64,000 nt of DNA from Odobenus rosmarus divergens. Lineage: Eukaryota > Chordata > Mammalia > Carnivora > Odobenidae. The DNA is taken from contig NW_004451502.1 in the NCBI RefSeq assembly GCF_000321225.1, positions 414,775 to 478,774 on the forward strand, in the 5' to 3' direction. Positions 10,888 to 21,527 of this stretch are shown piece by piece; the stretch's first letter is position 1; every line of letters starts with the position of its first letter. The translations under genes and the position numbers were made by a program. A model generated the notes under the pieces. That model had not been told where the DNA came from and ran no database searches. It saw nothing but the letters and a program-made list of their open reading frames with translations.

Positions 10888-11001
10888 GACTCTTGGTTTC
10901 GGCTCAGGTTGTGATCTCAGGGTCCTGGGATCGAGCCCCACACCTGGCTCCACCTCAGCAGGGAGTTTGCTCAACCAACTGAGCCACCCAGTCAGCCCTG
11001 G
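10888..11001. mobile_element. SINEC fragment with inverted head
   Basis: 10888-10970 reads as SINE body in sense (gactcttggtttcggctcag through tcagcagggagtttgct). 10971-11001 switches to the reversed SINE head (caaccaactgagccacccag). A T-run follows. No normal 5' head or 3' tail exists for the sense part. Confidence 0.8.
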
Positions 11002-11284
11002 TCTTTTTTTTTTTTTCTATAGTAAATGAAACACATTTATTTCAACATATACACATCACATAAACATATATATGTTATGAAGTACTCTGAACCTTCAAAA
11101 TTAGTTTGGATATTTGAATATGAGAAGGAATATCTTTATTCATTTGAAACAAACAGAAAATTATTCATAGTATGGTTGGTAGAACACACATTAGAGTAAA
11201 AAAGGTAATATATGCTTGGTGATAAAGTTGTTATTAATAATGGAATCAGAGAAATCTAGAGTTATGCCTTCCATTCCTTACATA
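11002..11284. other. Unassigned AT-rich stretch
   Basis: T-run at the left edge, then AT-rich DNA with no recognised element. Confidence 0.45.
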
Positions 11285-12120
11285 ATCACTACAAACCTAC
11301 CGTATGCCAATCTCTATATAAAGGATGCTAGGGAATGTTTACCATTTAGTCATGGTAGCTGCTCTCAAGTCATCCACATATCATCTAAAAGAGTAGACAG
11401 ACATAAACAAGGAATTGTAACAGAGCATCATGATTCCAAACAAGAAGCTTAGTATAAACTATAGTGACAACTCAATGAGGAAGTAACCAACTTTATTTAG
11501 GATGTGAGAATCAGAGAGATTATACTTAAGGTCTTGAATGATAAGTAGTTGGTCATTAGGCAAAAAGCAGATGAATGTTCAACGCAGAAGACATAGCTTG
11601 AACAAAATGAAACACAATGTGTTCGGGAAATCCTAGGTAGTTGGATGGAACCACATGACTGAGTTTGGATTTTAGCCTGTAGGTATTATGGGGTATTGAG
11701 GTATTTTATAGTTTCAGTAGGAAACCGCATACTTGATTTGCTACTCAAAACGTCAACTGAAGGAAGAGGATTAGGAAGTGAAAGACACTAGAAAGGAAAG
11801 CTCTCAGGAGTCAAGCAACGTATTCCAAGGAAAAGCTGCAAGAAAGCATGAACTAGAGCCCTGCTGGTGGACCTCTACAAGTGAAGAGAGATGTGAAAGC
11901 GCTTTCAAAGGTGGAACTGACAGGACTTAGCTCCATTTGCTGTGTGAGGCTAGAAATCATCTAAGATAATGCCCACGCTTATCTCAAACAGAATGGCTGG
12001 AAGTTCTAATAAAAAAAGAGGGTGTGGGAGAAGTAACAGGGGGCAGTCAGAAGAGACATGAGAAACAGAACAATGAGTTTGCTTTCTGATAATGTGAAAC
12101 ACTGAGCTCATGGGAGGATA
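11285..12120 (-). repeat. L2 3' UTR, antisense, long diverged copy
   Basis: Reversed L2 order: cctaccgtatgccaatctct, ggtagctgctctcaagtcat, agtagacagacataaacaag, then agcttgaacaaaatgaaaca and gcctgtaggtattatggggt. It is diverged but the order is kept over about 800 bp. Confidence 0.6.
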
Positions 12121-12479
12121 TTATATATATGAGCCTCGAAAGTAGATGCAAAATCTGGATCAAACACGGAGCATTGAACCTTTCCAGAAGAACTGCGTTT
12201 CCTTCTCTTCTCTGTGCTCATATGTGCTGTCTTCCCTCGCTCAGTGTAGTGTATGTCAGTAGCAGTGAGCCGCTGACACCTGGCTTCAGTCCCAACACGC
12301 CGGAAGGGCTAGAGGAGGAAGACACAAGAGCACAGTGGAAAGTGATTTTCAAAGCACTTTTTTTTTTCCTTCGAAGTTGGAGAAAGGAGGTCATCACTAT
12401 CCTCTATTCATCCATTTCTTCTAATTTCATCTACCAGCCAAAGCTCCGAGGAACAGGGGGGTCCGGATTTATCATGCAT
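12121..12479. other. Unassigned stretch
   Basis: A forward open frame of 139 codons begins here and runs into the SINE, so most of its C-terminal part is SINE-derived. It is not called a gene. Confidence 0.45.
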
Positions 12480-12496
12480 AAGAAGACATGGTGCTG

Positions 12497-12683
12497 GAGC
12501 GCCTGGGTGGCTCAGTCGTTAAGCGTCTGCCTTCGGCTCAGGTCATGAGCCCAGGGTCCTGGGATCGAGCCCCGCGTCGGGCTCCCTGCTCCGCGGGGAG
12601 TCTCCCTCTCCCTCTGCTCCCACCCCTCCCCCTCTGCTTGTGCTCTCTCTCTCTCAAATAAATAAATAAAATCTTTTAAAAAA
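12497..12683 (+). mobile_element. SINEC, sense, 'cagtcgttaagc' subgroup
   Basis: Head gagcgcctgggtggctcagt, then cgttaagcgtctgccttcgg, the ccgcgtcgggctccctgctc box and tail caaataaataaataaaatct. TSD of 17 bp with two mismatches (aagaagacatggtgctg at 12480-12496; aagaaggtgtggtgctg at 12684-12700). Confidence 0.95.
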
Positions 12684-12700
12684 AAGAAGGTGTGGTGCTG

Positions 12701-13848
12701 TGACTGCTCTATCTGGACTCTCGGCAGGTGCTGCAGTCACATAAGCTGGAGCTACAGAGGATTTGGTCCTCTCCCAAGCAGAAAACAGATAATCAACTTG
12801 CAGGCTTGGGAAGATAGCTGTCTTGATTCAAGCATCCTTTTTCCATGTCAATCCCTGGTGTCTGTGCCCTAAATCACTGACCAGCTCATCCCCCGGCTGC
12901 AAATGTGGATTCCTGACCCCCTTGCTATGCCTGATCTTTCCGTTTCTATGAATTTCCTGATGTTCTGTGTTCTGCTTCCTGTGTGTCTGTGCACTCGATG
13001 TGTGTGCCATCCTTCTGTGATTGGAACGAACATCTGTCCACGTGCTCACCCATGCCTGACCTCTCCTCTAATGCTCAGGGACTGCCCGAGCAGACGGGCG
13101 CCCACTCAACCCATTCCTTTGGGCCCCATCTCTCATGCCCACTGGGTACCAGGTGCAGCAGAAGCAGAAACTAGATGGTAGGAAAGAAAAGGGATATGGA
13201 TGCGAAAATGTCAGTTGTTGGAGCCACAATCCTCTCTGGGTGACTGACTTTCAACTCCCTTTTCACCTGCCCCATAGAAGTATTCAGTTTTATTTCTTCT
13301 TTTCTAACAGGCAGTTTTAGAGAAAAAGAAATCTACTACCTCTAAAAGAAATTATCTGTGGAAGTCATGGTATGAGTTGAGAGAAGCCTGACCCCCCAAG
13401 GGGAATACTTTCCAAGTTACATTAATAAAACTGCTACTATAAAATGCAGCAAGTCATGAAACCCAGAAGTTTGATTTGGTACAGTAACAGCATCAAAGTC
13501 ACACATGGGTCTGTATTATACTACATTACAAAATTATGAAATTTTGTTGAACGTATATGCAATGCAGGGTATCAGCTGCTACTCAAATGTTGCTCTTACA
13601 TACTTCTTTCTATGTCCATCGTATTTAGCTTTTCCTAAAGTTTCTGGTTTTCCTAGTGTCACTCCAAATTAAATACTAGATGCAACACTTATTCAACATT
13701 TGATATGTCATACGTGTTTTTCAGAAACATACATAATTAACATGCAGGTGTTATGAAGTGTTGAGGCATTGAATAGTTTTAGGGGCATCATACAATTTCT
13801 GAAGCATGTTCTTATCTAAAAAAAGAATAGATCCTCACATAATCTGTT
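12701..13848. other. Unassigned stretch
   Basis: Several short open frames on both strands near 12690-13320, none with a recognisable domain. The left third is richer in GC than its surroundings. No repeat family could be named. Confidence 0.4.
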
Positions 13849-13863
13849 AAAACTGTCAGGGTA

Positions 13864-14028
13864 GGTGCCTGGGTGGCTCAGTCATTAAGCGTCTGCCTTC
13901 AGCTCATGTCATGATCCCAGGGTCCTGCTCCGCGGGAAGCCTGCTTCTCCCTCTCCAACTCCCCCTGCTTGTGTTCTCTCTCTCGCTGTGTCTCTCTCTG
14001 TCAAATAAATAAACAAAATCTTTAAAAA
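13864..14028 (+). mobile_element. SINEC, sense, with internal deletion
   Basis: Head ggtgcctgggtggctcagtc, cattaagcgtctgccttcag, then 'agggtcctgctccgcgggaa', where the usual ggatcgag...ggctcc block is absent. Tail caaataaataaacaaaatct. Perfect 15-bp TSD aaaactgtcagggta at 13849-13863 and 14029-14043. Confidence 0.95.
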
Positions 14029-14199
14029 AAAACTGTCAGGGTAAATATTACTATTCGTATCCTGAACAAAGAAACAAAGGTGCATAAGAACTCATGCCAA
14101 TGATTAAAAGCATTCCATAGTTCCTGTGAAATTAGGCACCCTGAGACTATTCCACTATCCCATATTATTTTTCTATTTCTATTTCTTATATTTCTTTTA

Positions 14200-14385
14200 T
14201 TATTTATCATCATCTACTACACTATCCATGCAACTTATTTCTGTGTATCTCCCCACACACACTAGAGTGGAATGTAAGCTCCATCCGGCGGAGTTTGGCT
14301 GTGTTTGCTTCTGTGTTGGCTGAATCAAGAAAAATACTTGGCATACAGTAGGCATTCAATACACACTTACTGAATGAATTAACAA
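14200..14385 (+). repeat. L2 3' end, sense
   Basis: gagtggaatgtaagctccat, gagtttggctgtgtttgctt, tacttggcatacagtaggca and ttcaatacacacttactgaa followed by tgaat match the L2 3' terminus in order. Confidence 0.75.
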
Positions 14386-14454
14386 AAAAGCTGAAAGGGA
14401 ACTCCTCATTAGTAATAACAGACGCCTGAAAATGGTAGACAAATGGCTTCAAAT

Positions 14455-14525
14455 CATTATAGCTAGCATTCATTGAGCACTTAGCAAACAGCAAGCGCTG
14501 TGCCCACAGGCATGATCTTGTGATG
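14455..14525 (-). repeat. MIR/L2 end, antisense fragment
   Basis: agcattcattgagcacttag followed by aagcgctgtgcccacaggca resembles a reversed MIR or L2 terminus. It is too short to decide between them. Confidence 0.5.
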
Positions 14526-14529
14526 GAGT

Positions 14530-14720
14530 TCATCACAGTGGGTAAGAGAAAATCAGCTCCATGGTGAGACTCCTTGAGTCTAAAGCGCAAGTCCACATTT
14601 ATTAGCTTATAGCTGCCCTCAGAAAAGTCACAGAATCTTTTCAACTTTCAACTGTTAAACTTTAACATCGGAGTGATAAAAATATGACCTAATAACACTT
14701 TGGCAAGGATAAAACCTTGT
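14530..14720 (+). repeat. MIR, sense
   Basis: cacagtgggtaagagaaaat, a gagactccttgagtctaaag block, tatagctgccctcagaaaag and cggagtgataaaaatatgac, then aataacactttggcaaggat, follow the MIR order. Diverged. Confidence 0.5.
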
Positions 14721-14739
14721 AAATCTATTATAATTACTC

Positions 14740-14935
14740 AGGTAAATGATGCTAACTTAGGTAATGGTAATTCTTATTACAAGCCAATGTGCTATGTATG
14801 ACTGTTATCCCCATTTTACAAAGGAGGAATGTGAAGTGTAGTATGGTTAGGAAATTTGCCAAAGATCACAGGGCAAACTATAACCTCAGATCATCCTGAC
14901 ACCACAGCTCACATTCTTAACCTTACCAATACCCA
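14740..14935 (-). repeat. MIR, antisense
   Basis: tgttatccccattttacaaa, gaggaatgtgaagtgtagta, gaaatttgccaaagatcaca and agctcacattcttaacctta are the reversed MIR landmarks in order. Confidence 0.75.
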
Positions 14936-15065
14936 GCCACTAGGAAAATAATTTTTAAATAAAAAAAATATATCTTCTGCCACCACAACAAGAACACTAT
15001 AGTCTACTAACATTTTAATTAAAAGCTATGTATATTTATTCCATTTTTATTTTTTTACGATTTTT

Positions 15066-16318
15066 TTTATTTTATTATGTTATGTTAGTCACCATACAAT
15101 ACATCATTAGTTTTTGATGTAGTGATCCACAATTCATTGTTTTTGTATAACACCCAGTGCTCCATGCAGTACGTGCCCTCCTTAGTACCCATCACCAGGC
15201 TAACCCACCCCCCAACCCCCCCCCCCTAAAAAACCCAGATTGTTTCTCAGAGTCCATAGTCTCTCATGGCTCATCTCTCCCTCCAATTTCCCCCCCTTCA
15301 TCTTTCCCTTCCTTCTCCTAATGTCCTCCATGCTATTCCTTATGTTCCACAAATAAGTGAAACATATGATAATTGACTTTCTCCACTTGACTTATTTCAC
15401 TTAGCATAATCCCCTCCAGTCCCATCCATGTTGATGTAAAAGTTGGGTATTCATCCTTTCTTATGTAATGTTCCATTGTATATATGGATCACATCTTCTT
15501 TATCCATTCATCTGTTGAAGGGCATCTCGGCTCTTTCCACAGTTTGGCGATTGCAGACATTGCTGCAATGAACATTGGGGTGCATATGGCCCTTCTTTTC
15601 ACTACATCTGTGCCTTTGGGGTAAATACCCAGTAGTGCAATTGCTGGGTCATAGGGTAGCTCTATTTTTAATTTTCTTGAGGCACCTCCACACTGTTTTC
15701 CAAAGTGGCTGTACCAACTTGCATTCCCACCAACAGTGTAAGAAGGTTCCCCTTTCTCCACAACCTCTCCAACATTTCTTGTTTCTTTCCCTGTCCATTT
15801 TTGCCATTCTAACTGGTGTAAGGTGGTTATCTCAATGTGGTTTTGATTTGAATTTCCCTGATGGCTAATGATGATGAACATTTTTTCATGTGTCTGTTAG
15901 CCATTTGTATGTCTTCTTCAGAGAAGTGTCTGTTCATGTCTTCTGCCCATTTTTTGAACTGATTATTTGTTTTTTGAGTGTTGAGTTTGAGAAGTTCTTT
16001 ATAGATCTTGGATACCAGCCCTTTCTCTGTAGTGTCATTTGCAAATATCTTCTCCCATTCTGTGGTTTGCCTCTTTGTTTTGTTGACCGTTTCCTTTGCT
16101 GTGCAGAAGCTTTTTATCTTGATGAAGTCCCAAAAGTTCATTTTTGCTTTTGTTTCACTAGCCTTTGGAGATGTATCTTGAAAGAAGTTGCTGTGGACGA
16201 TGTCAAAGAGGTTACTGCCTGTGTTCTCCTCTAGGATTTTGATGGATTCCTGTCTCACATTGAGGTCTCTCATCCATTTTGAGTTCATCTTTGTGTATGG
16301 TGTGAGAGAATGGTCAAG
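15066..16318 (-). mobile_element. 5'-truncated L1, antisense
   Basis: Begins at left with a T-rich tail and the reversed carnivore L1 3' end (gttagtcaccatacaataca, acacccagtgctccatgcag). It continues through the 3' UTR and the C-terminal part of ORF2, and stops at ggtgtgagagaatggtcaag. A 15-bp TSD with one mismatch (ttttttacgattttt at 15051-15065, ttttttatgattttt at 16319-16333) bounds it. The target is the A-tail of a SINE whose remainder lies at 16334-16504. This is the longest L1 in the window, about 1.25 kb, and cannot move on its own. Confidence 0.95.
15489..16288 (-). pseudogene. L1 ORF2 C-terminal remnant
   Basis: Reverse-strand frames 16288-15827 and 15881-15489 encode the end of L1 ORF2 protein (endonuclease/reverse-transcriptase polyprotein; only its C-terminal region is here). 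Recognisable pieces are [20 protein letters not shown] and TEWEKIFAN in the first, and [18 protein letters not shown] and CPSTDEWIKKM in the second. The two lie in different frames, so there is at least one frameshift near 15830-15880. The endonuclease and reverse-transcriptase domains are missing through 5' truncation. This is a dead LINE fragment, not a host gene. Confidence 0.9.
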
Positions 16319-16333
16319 TTTTTTATGATTTTT

Positions 16334-16504
16334 ATCTTTTTTTAAAAGATTTTATTTATTTATTTGAGAGAGAGAGAGTACAAGCAGAGAGTAGGGGCAG
16401 AGGGAGAGGGATAAGCAGACTCCCTAACGAGCAGGAAGCCTGATGCGGTGCTTGATCCTGAGCCGAAGGCAGACACCTAACCTAAGGAGCCACCCAGGTG
16501 CCCC
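16334..16504 (-). mobile_element. SINEC, antisense, tail split by L1
   Basis: Reversed SINE tail (tttttttaaaagattttatt), GA-rich body, and reversed head gagccacccaggtgcccc. The region around cttgatcctgagccgaaggc lacks the usual cccaggaccctgggatcatg block. Its TSD tatttattccattttta is at 15033-15049 (left of the L1) and 16505-16521, so the SINE was there before the L1. Confidence 0.93.
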
Positions 16505-16521
16505 TATTTATTCCATTTTTA

Positions 16522-17098
16522 AACTTAGGTTGTGTGCTGAAAAGAATCTGAGTTTGCTAGACAGAGAAGTGAACATAATATATTCAAGAACGTGGTTAAA
16601 TCCTCTCATTGCACTGGGCCTGTATTGCAGCAAATATTTATTGAAATAAGTTGGCCTCCTACTGGGACTTAAAACAAGTTTTATTAAACAAGAATTTCCA
16701 TTGAAATGGTATTTGCTATTTAGGGTTTCACCTGCATGTAATATAATCTCCAAACCAGGAATTTAGTTAGATCTTAAGTGAGTTTTAAAAGGACATACAG
16801 ATGCATAGAGCATATAACAATACATCAATCACATACGTGTTGATCACGATTTGGGTTATTCTCTCCTCCATCCCTTTTTTCTCTCCCTCCCACTCCCTCT
16901 CTCTTTCTTTCATTCTTTACTTTGTCAGTGTGTGAATGCACATATAGAAACTTAAGAATCTGTATGTGGATGACAGTTGAGAATAGTTAGCCTGAGAGTT
17001 TCATTACAGCAATGATGGATAAAGAATCATTGTCAAATAAATGCAATACAGGACATATTTCTGTGTGGACACACTACGCACACTCACGGTGGCTTGTG
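16522..17098. other. Unassigned stretch
   Basis: A cagcaaatatttattgaaat segment near 16628 may be a scrap of MIR or L2. A CT-rich tract lies at about 16861-16915. No coding signal. Confidence 0.45.
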
Positions 17099-17178
17099 GG
17101 GAGAGGAAGAGACAGACAAAGAGGGAGGGAGAAGGAGAAGGGAGAAGGCGGGGGAGAGAGAGGGAGGGAGAAGGAGTG
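17099..17178. repeat. Polypurine (GA-rich) tract
   Basis: About 80 bp of almost pure A/G on the plus strand (gggagaggaagagac through gggagggagaaggag), with a few C bases. Low-complexity DNA. Confidence 0.85.
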
Positions 17179-17650
17179 AAATCTACAGAGCCAGGACACT
17201 AGGGTTGCAAATTCTCTGGGGAATGACATTTGTTAGGCATGTTTTCTGGAAGTCTATAGCCTAGCTGCCTGGAATAAATACACTTGGCTATTCTCTTTTC
17301 CTTTCCCCATAATAGGGTCAGTGGGGTGAGCTCTTATTTATAGAGGAAACTGGTTCCAGGAAATTGGGTAGGTGGTTACAGTGGAGTCTGTTTGTAATGT
17401 GAGCCAAAGGTTTCACACTTTATACTCTTGAACAAAAAGAGAGAGAGAGAGATTTCTTGCATTACTTCTTCCTACCTATATCCTCCTACCAAAAATTTGA
17501 CATTATCTTTCCCTTGAACTATATTCTGATTTGAATCAGATGTTGTTTTCTTTTTATAAAATTCAATCAATTCTCATATGTGCTTTTTTAAAGGAATGTT
17601 TATGTATTGCAACTGATTTGTGTTACTAATCGTCACAATAAATAAACTAT
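17179..17650. other. Unassigned stretch
   Basis: A short GA run lies near 17439-17452. Nothing else recognised. Confidence 0.45.
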
Positions 17651-17665
17651 CAAAAAATATTTGTG

Positions 17666-17856
17666 GGGCGCCTGGGTGGCTCAGTTGGTTAAGAGACTGC
17701 CTTCGGCTCAGGTCATGATCCTGGAGTCCCGGGATCGAGTCCCACATCGGGCTCCCTGCTCAGCGGGGAGTCTGCTTCTCCCTCTGACCCTCCCCCCCCT
17801 CATGCTCTCTATCTCTCATTCTCTCTCTCTCAAATAAATAAATCTTTAAAAAAAAA
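17666..17856 (+). mobile_element. SINEC, sense, 'gactgcc' subgroup
   Basis: Head gggcgcctgggtggctcagt, tggttaagagactgccttcg, tggagtcccgggatcgagtc, cagcggggagtctgcttctc, tail caaataaataaatctttaaa. Diverged TSD aaaaaatatttgtg (17652-17665) and caaaacatttgtg (17857-17869). Closest relative here is the copy at 1344-1528. Confidence 0.95.
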
Positions 17857-17869
17857 CAAAACATTTGTG

Positions 17870-17912
17870 TATCATCATCATCATGATCATCATTATCACC
17901 ACCACCATTCCC
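17870..17912. repeat. ATC/ACC triplet microsatellite
   Basis: tatcatcatcatcatgatca followed by tcattatcaccaccaccatt: a short imperfect trinucleotide repeat just after the SINE. Confidence 0.85.
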
Positions 17913-18520
17913 ATTATAAGGATTTTTCTTTTACTTTTTTTTGTAGATCAGGTATAATCAGAAATCAGCTAAAGATGAAGAATACCAAAATTGAGCCACA
18001 TAACAAGGGCATTCTTAGGAATCAAGACGAAGCTGTCATGCCACAGCTAGAAACATGTGGAGATGAGGATATAATTAAAGCAAGGAGATAAAGGAAGACT
18101 AGAAATACTAGTGAACAGTGTTGGAGAAGGTAAAGAGAAAGGAAAGTGGGGACTCCATAGACCACAGCGGAGGGCTGCTGGGAGGCAGAAGGGCTCACAT
18201 GTCTAAAGCCTTTGTCTTCGGTGACTATAATTCTCTTCTGCTTGGTTCAGGCACATATCTTCAAATTCTGTCTGCCTTTCTAAACAGCTAAGTAATTTTT
18301 TACACTTGGCAATATGAATTTACAGTAAGAGTTGAAAAATTATTTCCAGGAGATGGGAGGGAATGGTACTCTAATGAATGAACACAAGCTATTCACTCAG
18401 CAGTGTTCTCCATTGCAATACTTACATTACAGTGGTGGTATTTAAACTCTAGTTCCTGGTACTTAAGTTTGATATTTGAAAGAGAAGTGTCCATTTTATT
18501 AATATTCATGTATACTATAC
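17913..18520. other. Unassigned stretch
   Basis: No gene or named repeat. A short forward open frame (from 17867) starts inside the triplet repeat and has no known motif. Confidence 0.45.
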
Positions 18521-18543
18521 ACATACACACACACACACACACC
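18521..18543. repeat. (CA)n microsatellite
   Basis: acatacacacacacacacac: about ten CA units. Confidence 0.95.
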
Positions 18544-20265
18544 CTCAAATGCCCCACTTCCCACAGGTGTATTCACATTGGTCAATTTATATACAAATGT
18601 AACATCTAAAACTTGCACAATTTTATATGTATGAAATAATGCAAAAAAAAAAAAGTATTCCTTGGAAAGAACTCTACAGCCTGTCCTTTCCATTGACAAT
18701 ATAGAGTAGAGCAGGTAGTTTCTAGCAAACAAAAAGATACCAGCAGGGTTCCTACTCCCAAATCTACCCTTTGGTGCTAAAATATTTAGATGGTTCTATG
18801 CCAACTGAAAAATGGTCACCATTCAGGACGAAGCTTTCTTTCGAGTTAATCCCTAGGACTGTACTTCCATCATGTTTTCATTATAAAAGCTTTAACACTG
18901 GGCTAGGGCACTTTACAAGTGTGTGATTAAGGAAGGAATGAATCCCCAAAGTCGGAGGAAGACACAATTCAACCAAGAAAATCATCTTTCCTTTTTCTGT
19001 ACATCTTTCCTTTGAAAGTGTAAGCTGTCCAAAGGTGTTTTTATTTGCTGCTCTGTACCCTCATTCCAACGCAGACTTAATGGAAGGTGAGATCGACTGG
19101 AAAGTGCAATCGACTCAACACCCATCCACACTGATAAGTGTGCTTAATTGGCACCTTCCTTCCCCTGGAGAGTATTAAGCCCCATATAAAGTGACTTATT
19201 ATTTTCATTAAATACAGGTGATTAAGCCTATAAACAGGCTTTCTGTCTGTTAATAAAAAGATATCAGAACTCCCAAGAATTCAAAGCCACTACTTTTAAT
19301 AAATGCAGCTGACTGCAAAGATTTATAGATTTATCAGTGATTTATAAATGGCTTAAAAGCTTTGTTCAAATCACACAAAGCATGAAAATAAATCATCTCA
19401 AGATTCAGTTATAAATTGGAAAAACATAATCATGAAGACTTTACAATATATGGAACGAAAATAATCACTAAAGTTGGATCATTTGGCTTTTACCAAATTA
19501 GAAACATATTTTTTTAACTCAAAAGATATTGAGCAATAGCATTCCAAATACCATATTCCTTTCTCAACAGAATACTAGACCAAGTTGAACTTTTGTTAAT
19601 TGTATGGACTGATATTCTGATGTTAAAAGAACCTTGGGTGCTCCCACTGAGAGGAAATAAAGTTACAATTACTCTTTACACTGAGCTGACATCATCTTTT
19701 ACAGTATTGAAGAGTATCATAAATAGGAAAACAACATGCTTTGAACGATAACGTTCCTCTTGTGAAAACATCAAAATAACATAAATTGATACAATTATAT
19801 TTTCTAAGTCTTTGCTTTGAAATTTGAAAATTCCAACTCATAAATGGCTTGTAAATAATTAATCCAGAAATCCATTCAGCTCCTACAGCACACACAAAAG
19901 AAATGCACCTCAGTGTGAAAGCAAAACATGTTCTTATGTTCTACAACAGGCTAAACCTTTAAGCAGTCTAATGGATCACTGTGGGAAGCTTTACTCAGAA
20001 ATGTATAAAACGAGTAAATTTTCATCAAAATGGTATTTATGAGATCTCATTCAGCCCACGTGTCCATCTGCATAGGTTATTAAAAAGTCAAGGTGTCTAA
20101 TGGGCAAGTGGCAAATAGCAAAAAATTAGTCAGCATTTTCTGTTCCATGCTCTACAAATCACAATAAATCAAGAAAGAAGTCAACTGTTAACACCTCTAA
20201 ACTCTTACCACTGCACATCAGAGAAATGCTACAGCTAAAGAGTCTCATGTTTAAGTGACTGAATT
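18544..20265. other. Long repeat-free AT-rich stretch
   Basis: About 1.7 kb without any recognised transposon, unusual in this window. Part of it (about 19020-19480) is rich in homeobox-like TTAAT/ATTA words and a tttataaatggc word. I see no open frame of interest. It could be constrained non-coding DNA; this is inference only. Confidence 0.4.
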
Positions 20266-20281
20266 AAAAAGGTTAAGTTTA

Positions 20282-20479
20282 GGGGCAGCTGGGTGGCTCA
20301 GTCATTAAGCGTCTGCCTTTGGCTCAGGTCATGATTCCGGGGTCCTGGGATCAAGCCCCGCATCGGGCTCCCCACTCAGCGGGAAGCCTGATTCTCCCTC
20401 TCCCACTCCCCCTGCTTGAGTTCCCTCTCTCACTGTCTCTCTCTGTCAAATAAATAAAATCTTTAAAATAAAATAAAAT
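20282..20479 (+). mobile_element. SINEC, sense, 'cagtcattaagc' subgroup
   Basis: Head ggggcagctgggtggctcag, cattaagcgtctgcctttgg, a cactcagcgggaagcctgat box, actccccctgcttgagttcc, and tail ctgtcaaataaataaaatct. TSD of 16 bp with two mismatches: aaaaaggttaagttta (20266-20281) and aaaaaggttacattta (20480-20495). Confidence 0.95.
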
Positions 20480-20495
20480 AAAAAGGTTACATTTA

Positions 20496-21234
20496 GATAG
20501 GGTTTAGATTTAACAGCTCTTCCCACACAGGCTGAAACATGTCCCACTATCTCAGAGTTCATTCTCCAGCATTAGGGACTTCATTTCAGAAATTTTACCA
20601 ACCAGTTCTGCAGATTACAAAGATCTATTATAGCCAAGTTGCCAGGCAGCGAGAAAGAGGGAGACAAGAGACATAAACATTCTCTGATAGTATTTTGATT
20701 AAGGTTGCAAATATTTAGCTATCATTCATTTAGAGGTTTGTGGCATTTGCATTTAACTTATTTTGGGGGATGACAAACTGAATATTAGTCAAGAATTTCC
20801 TTTTGGTGGAATGTTGAAAATTGACCAACGTGAATATGAAAAAAGAATTTGGTGATAGTGAGTAGATGGCAGAAAACTTAACCTGATTAATCTAAATTAA
20901 TCTATGATGAATCTAAAACCTTAACATGGGGCTAGATTCTGGGGGCAGCAGTATTGAAGGCTTCCCAGGTCAGCCTCTGGCTTTTCTTCTGAGGACAAGA
21001 GAAGAGCTGTGAATTATCACTCCACCATTCACCTACTTGAAGTACAGTGCTCTTTTAATGGTATTTGAAATCCCACCAAAAACATGGGAGTGCCTGCTAC
21101 TTGTGATGGCTATTAAAAACATACAGACAGTGATATAAATGTTACAGAAAGAGAACAAGACTGAAATCCAATGTTACCTAAACTCATATACCTACAGCCA
21201 AATAATTGAGTACACACTCACAGAATTCCTAGAG
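20496..21234. other. Unassigned stretch
   Basis: AT-rich, no recognised repeat or open frame of interest. Confidence 0.45.
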
Positions 21235-21350
21235 CGATGGTTCTAAACCATGGCACCGGGGTGGGATCACCTGGAATACTCATAGAAACTATCATCCAAT
21301 GTTCAATAGCCCTCCTCCCAGGAATTCTGACACAGGGCGCCTGGGAGAAA
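21235..21350. repeat. MER5-type hAT element remnant
   Basis: gatggttctaaaccatggca, gtgggatcacctggaatact and cctcccaggaattctgacac resemble MER5A/B (nonautonomous hAT DNA transposon): 'ggttctcaacc' terminus, 'atcacctgg' core and central region. Diverged. Confidence 0.6.
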
Positions 21351-21527
21351 CAGCAGTAAATAGTAACAGCTCCCTATAGAAAAGGGCTTTGGCTCTGGGC
21401 TTTGTTGGGCCCTGCACAGCATGAACAAAATTCTAGAGCTTATGGAACAAGCAGTGTACCTGAATGTCCTCAACCTTTATTCTTTTTTTCTCCTTTTTTG
21501 CTCTTTGTTTAGAAAATAAATACCTGG

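Noticed and set aside
15489..16288. Possible gene from two adjoining reverse frames
   Set aside because: The residues are L1 ORF2 C-terminus in two frames within a 5'-truncated L1; annotated as a pseudogene remnant.
15051..16504. L1-SINE chimera formed by template switching
   Set aside because: A separate inner TSD around the L1 alone makes nested insertion the simpler explanation.
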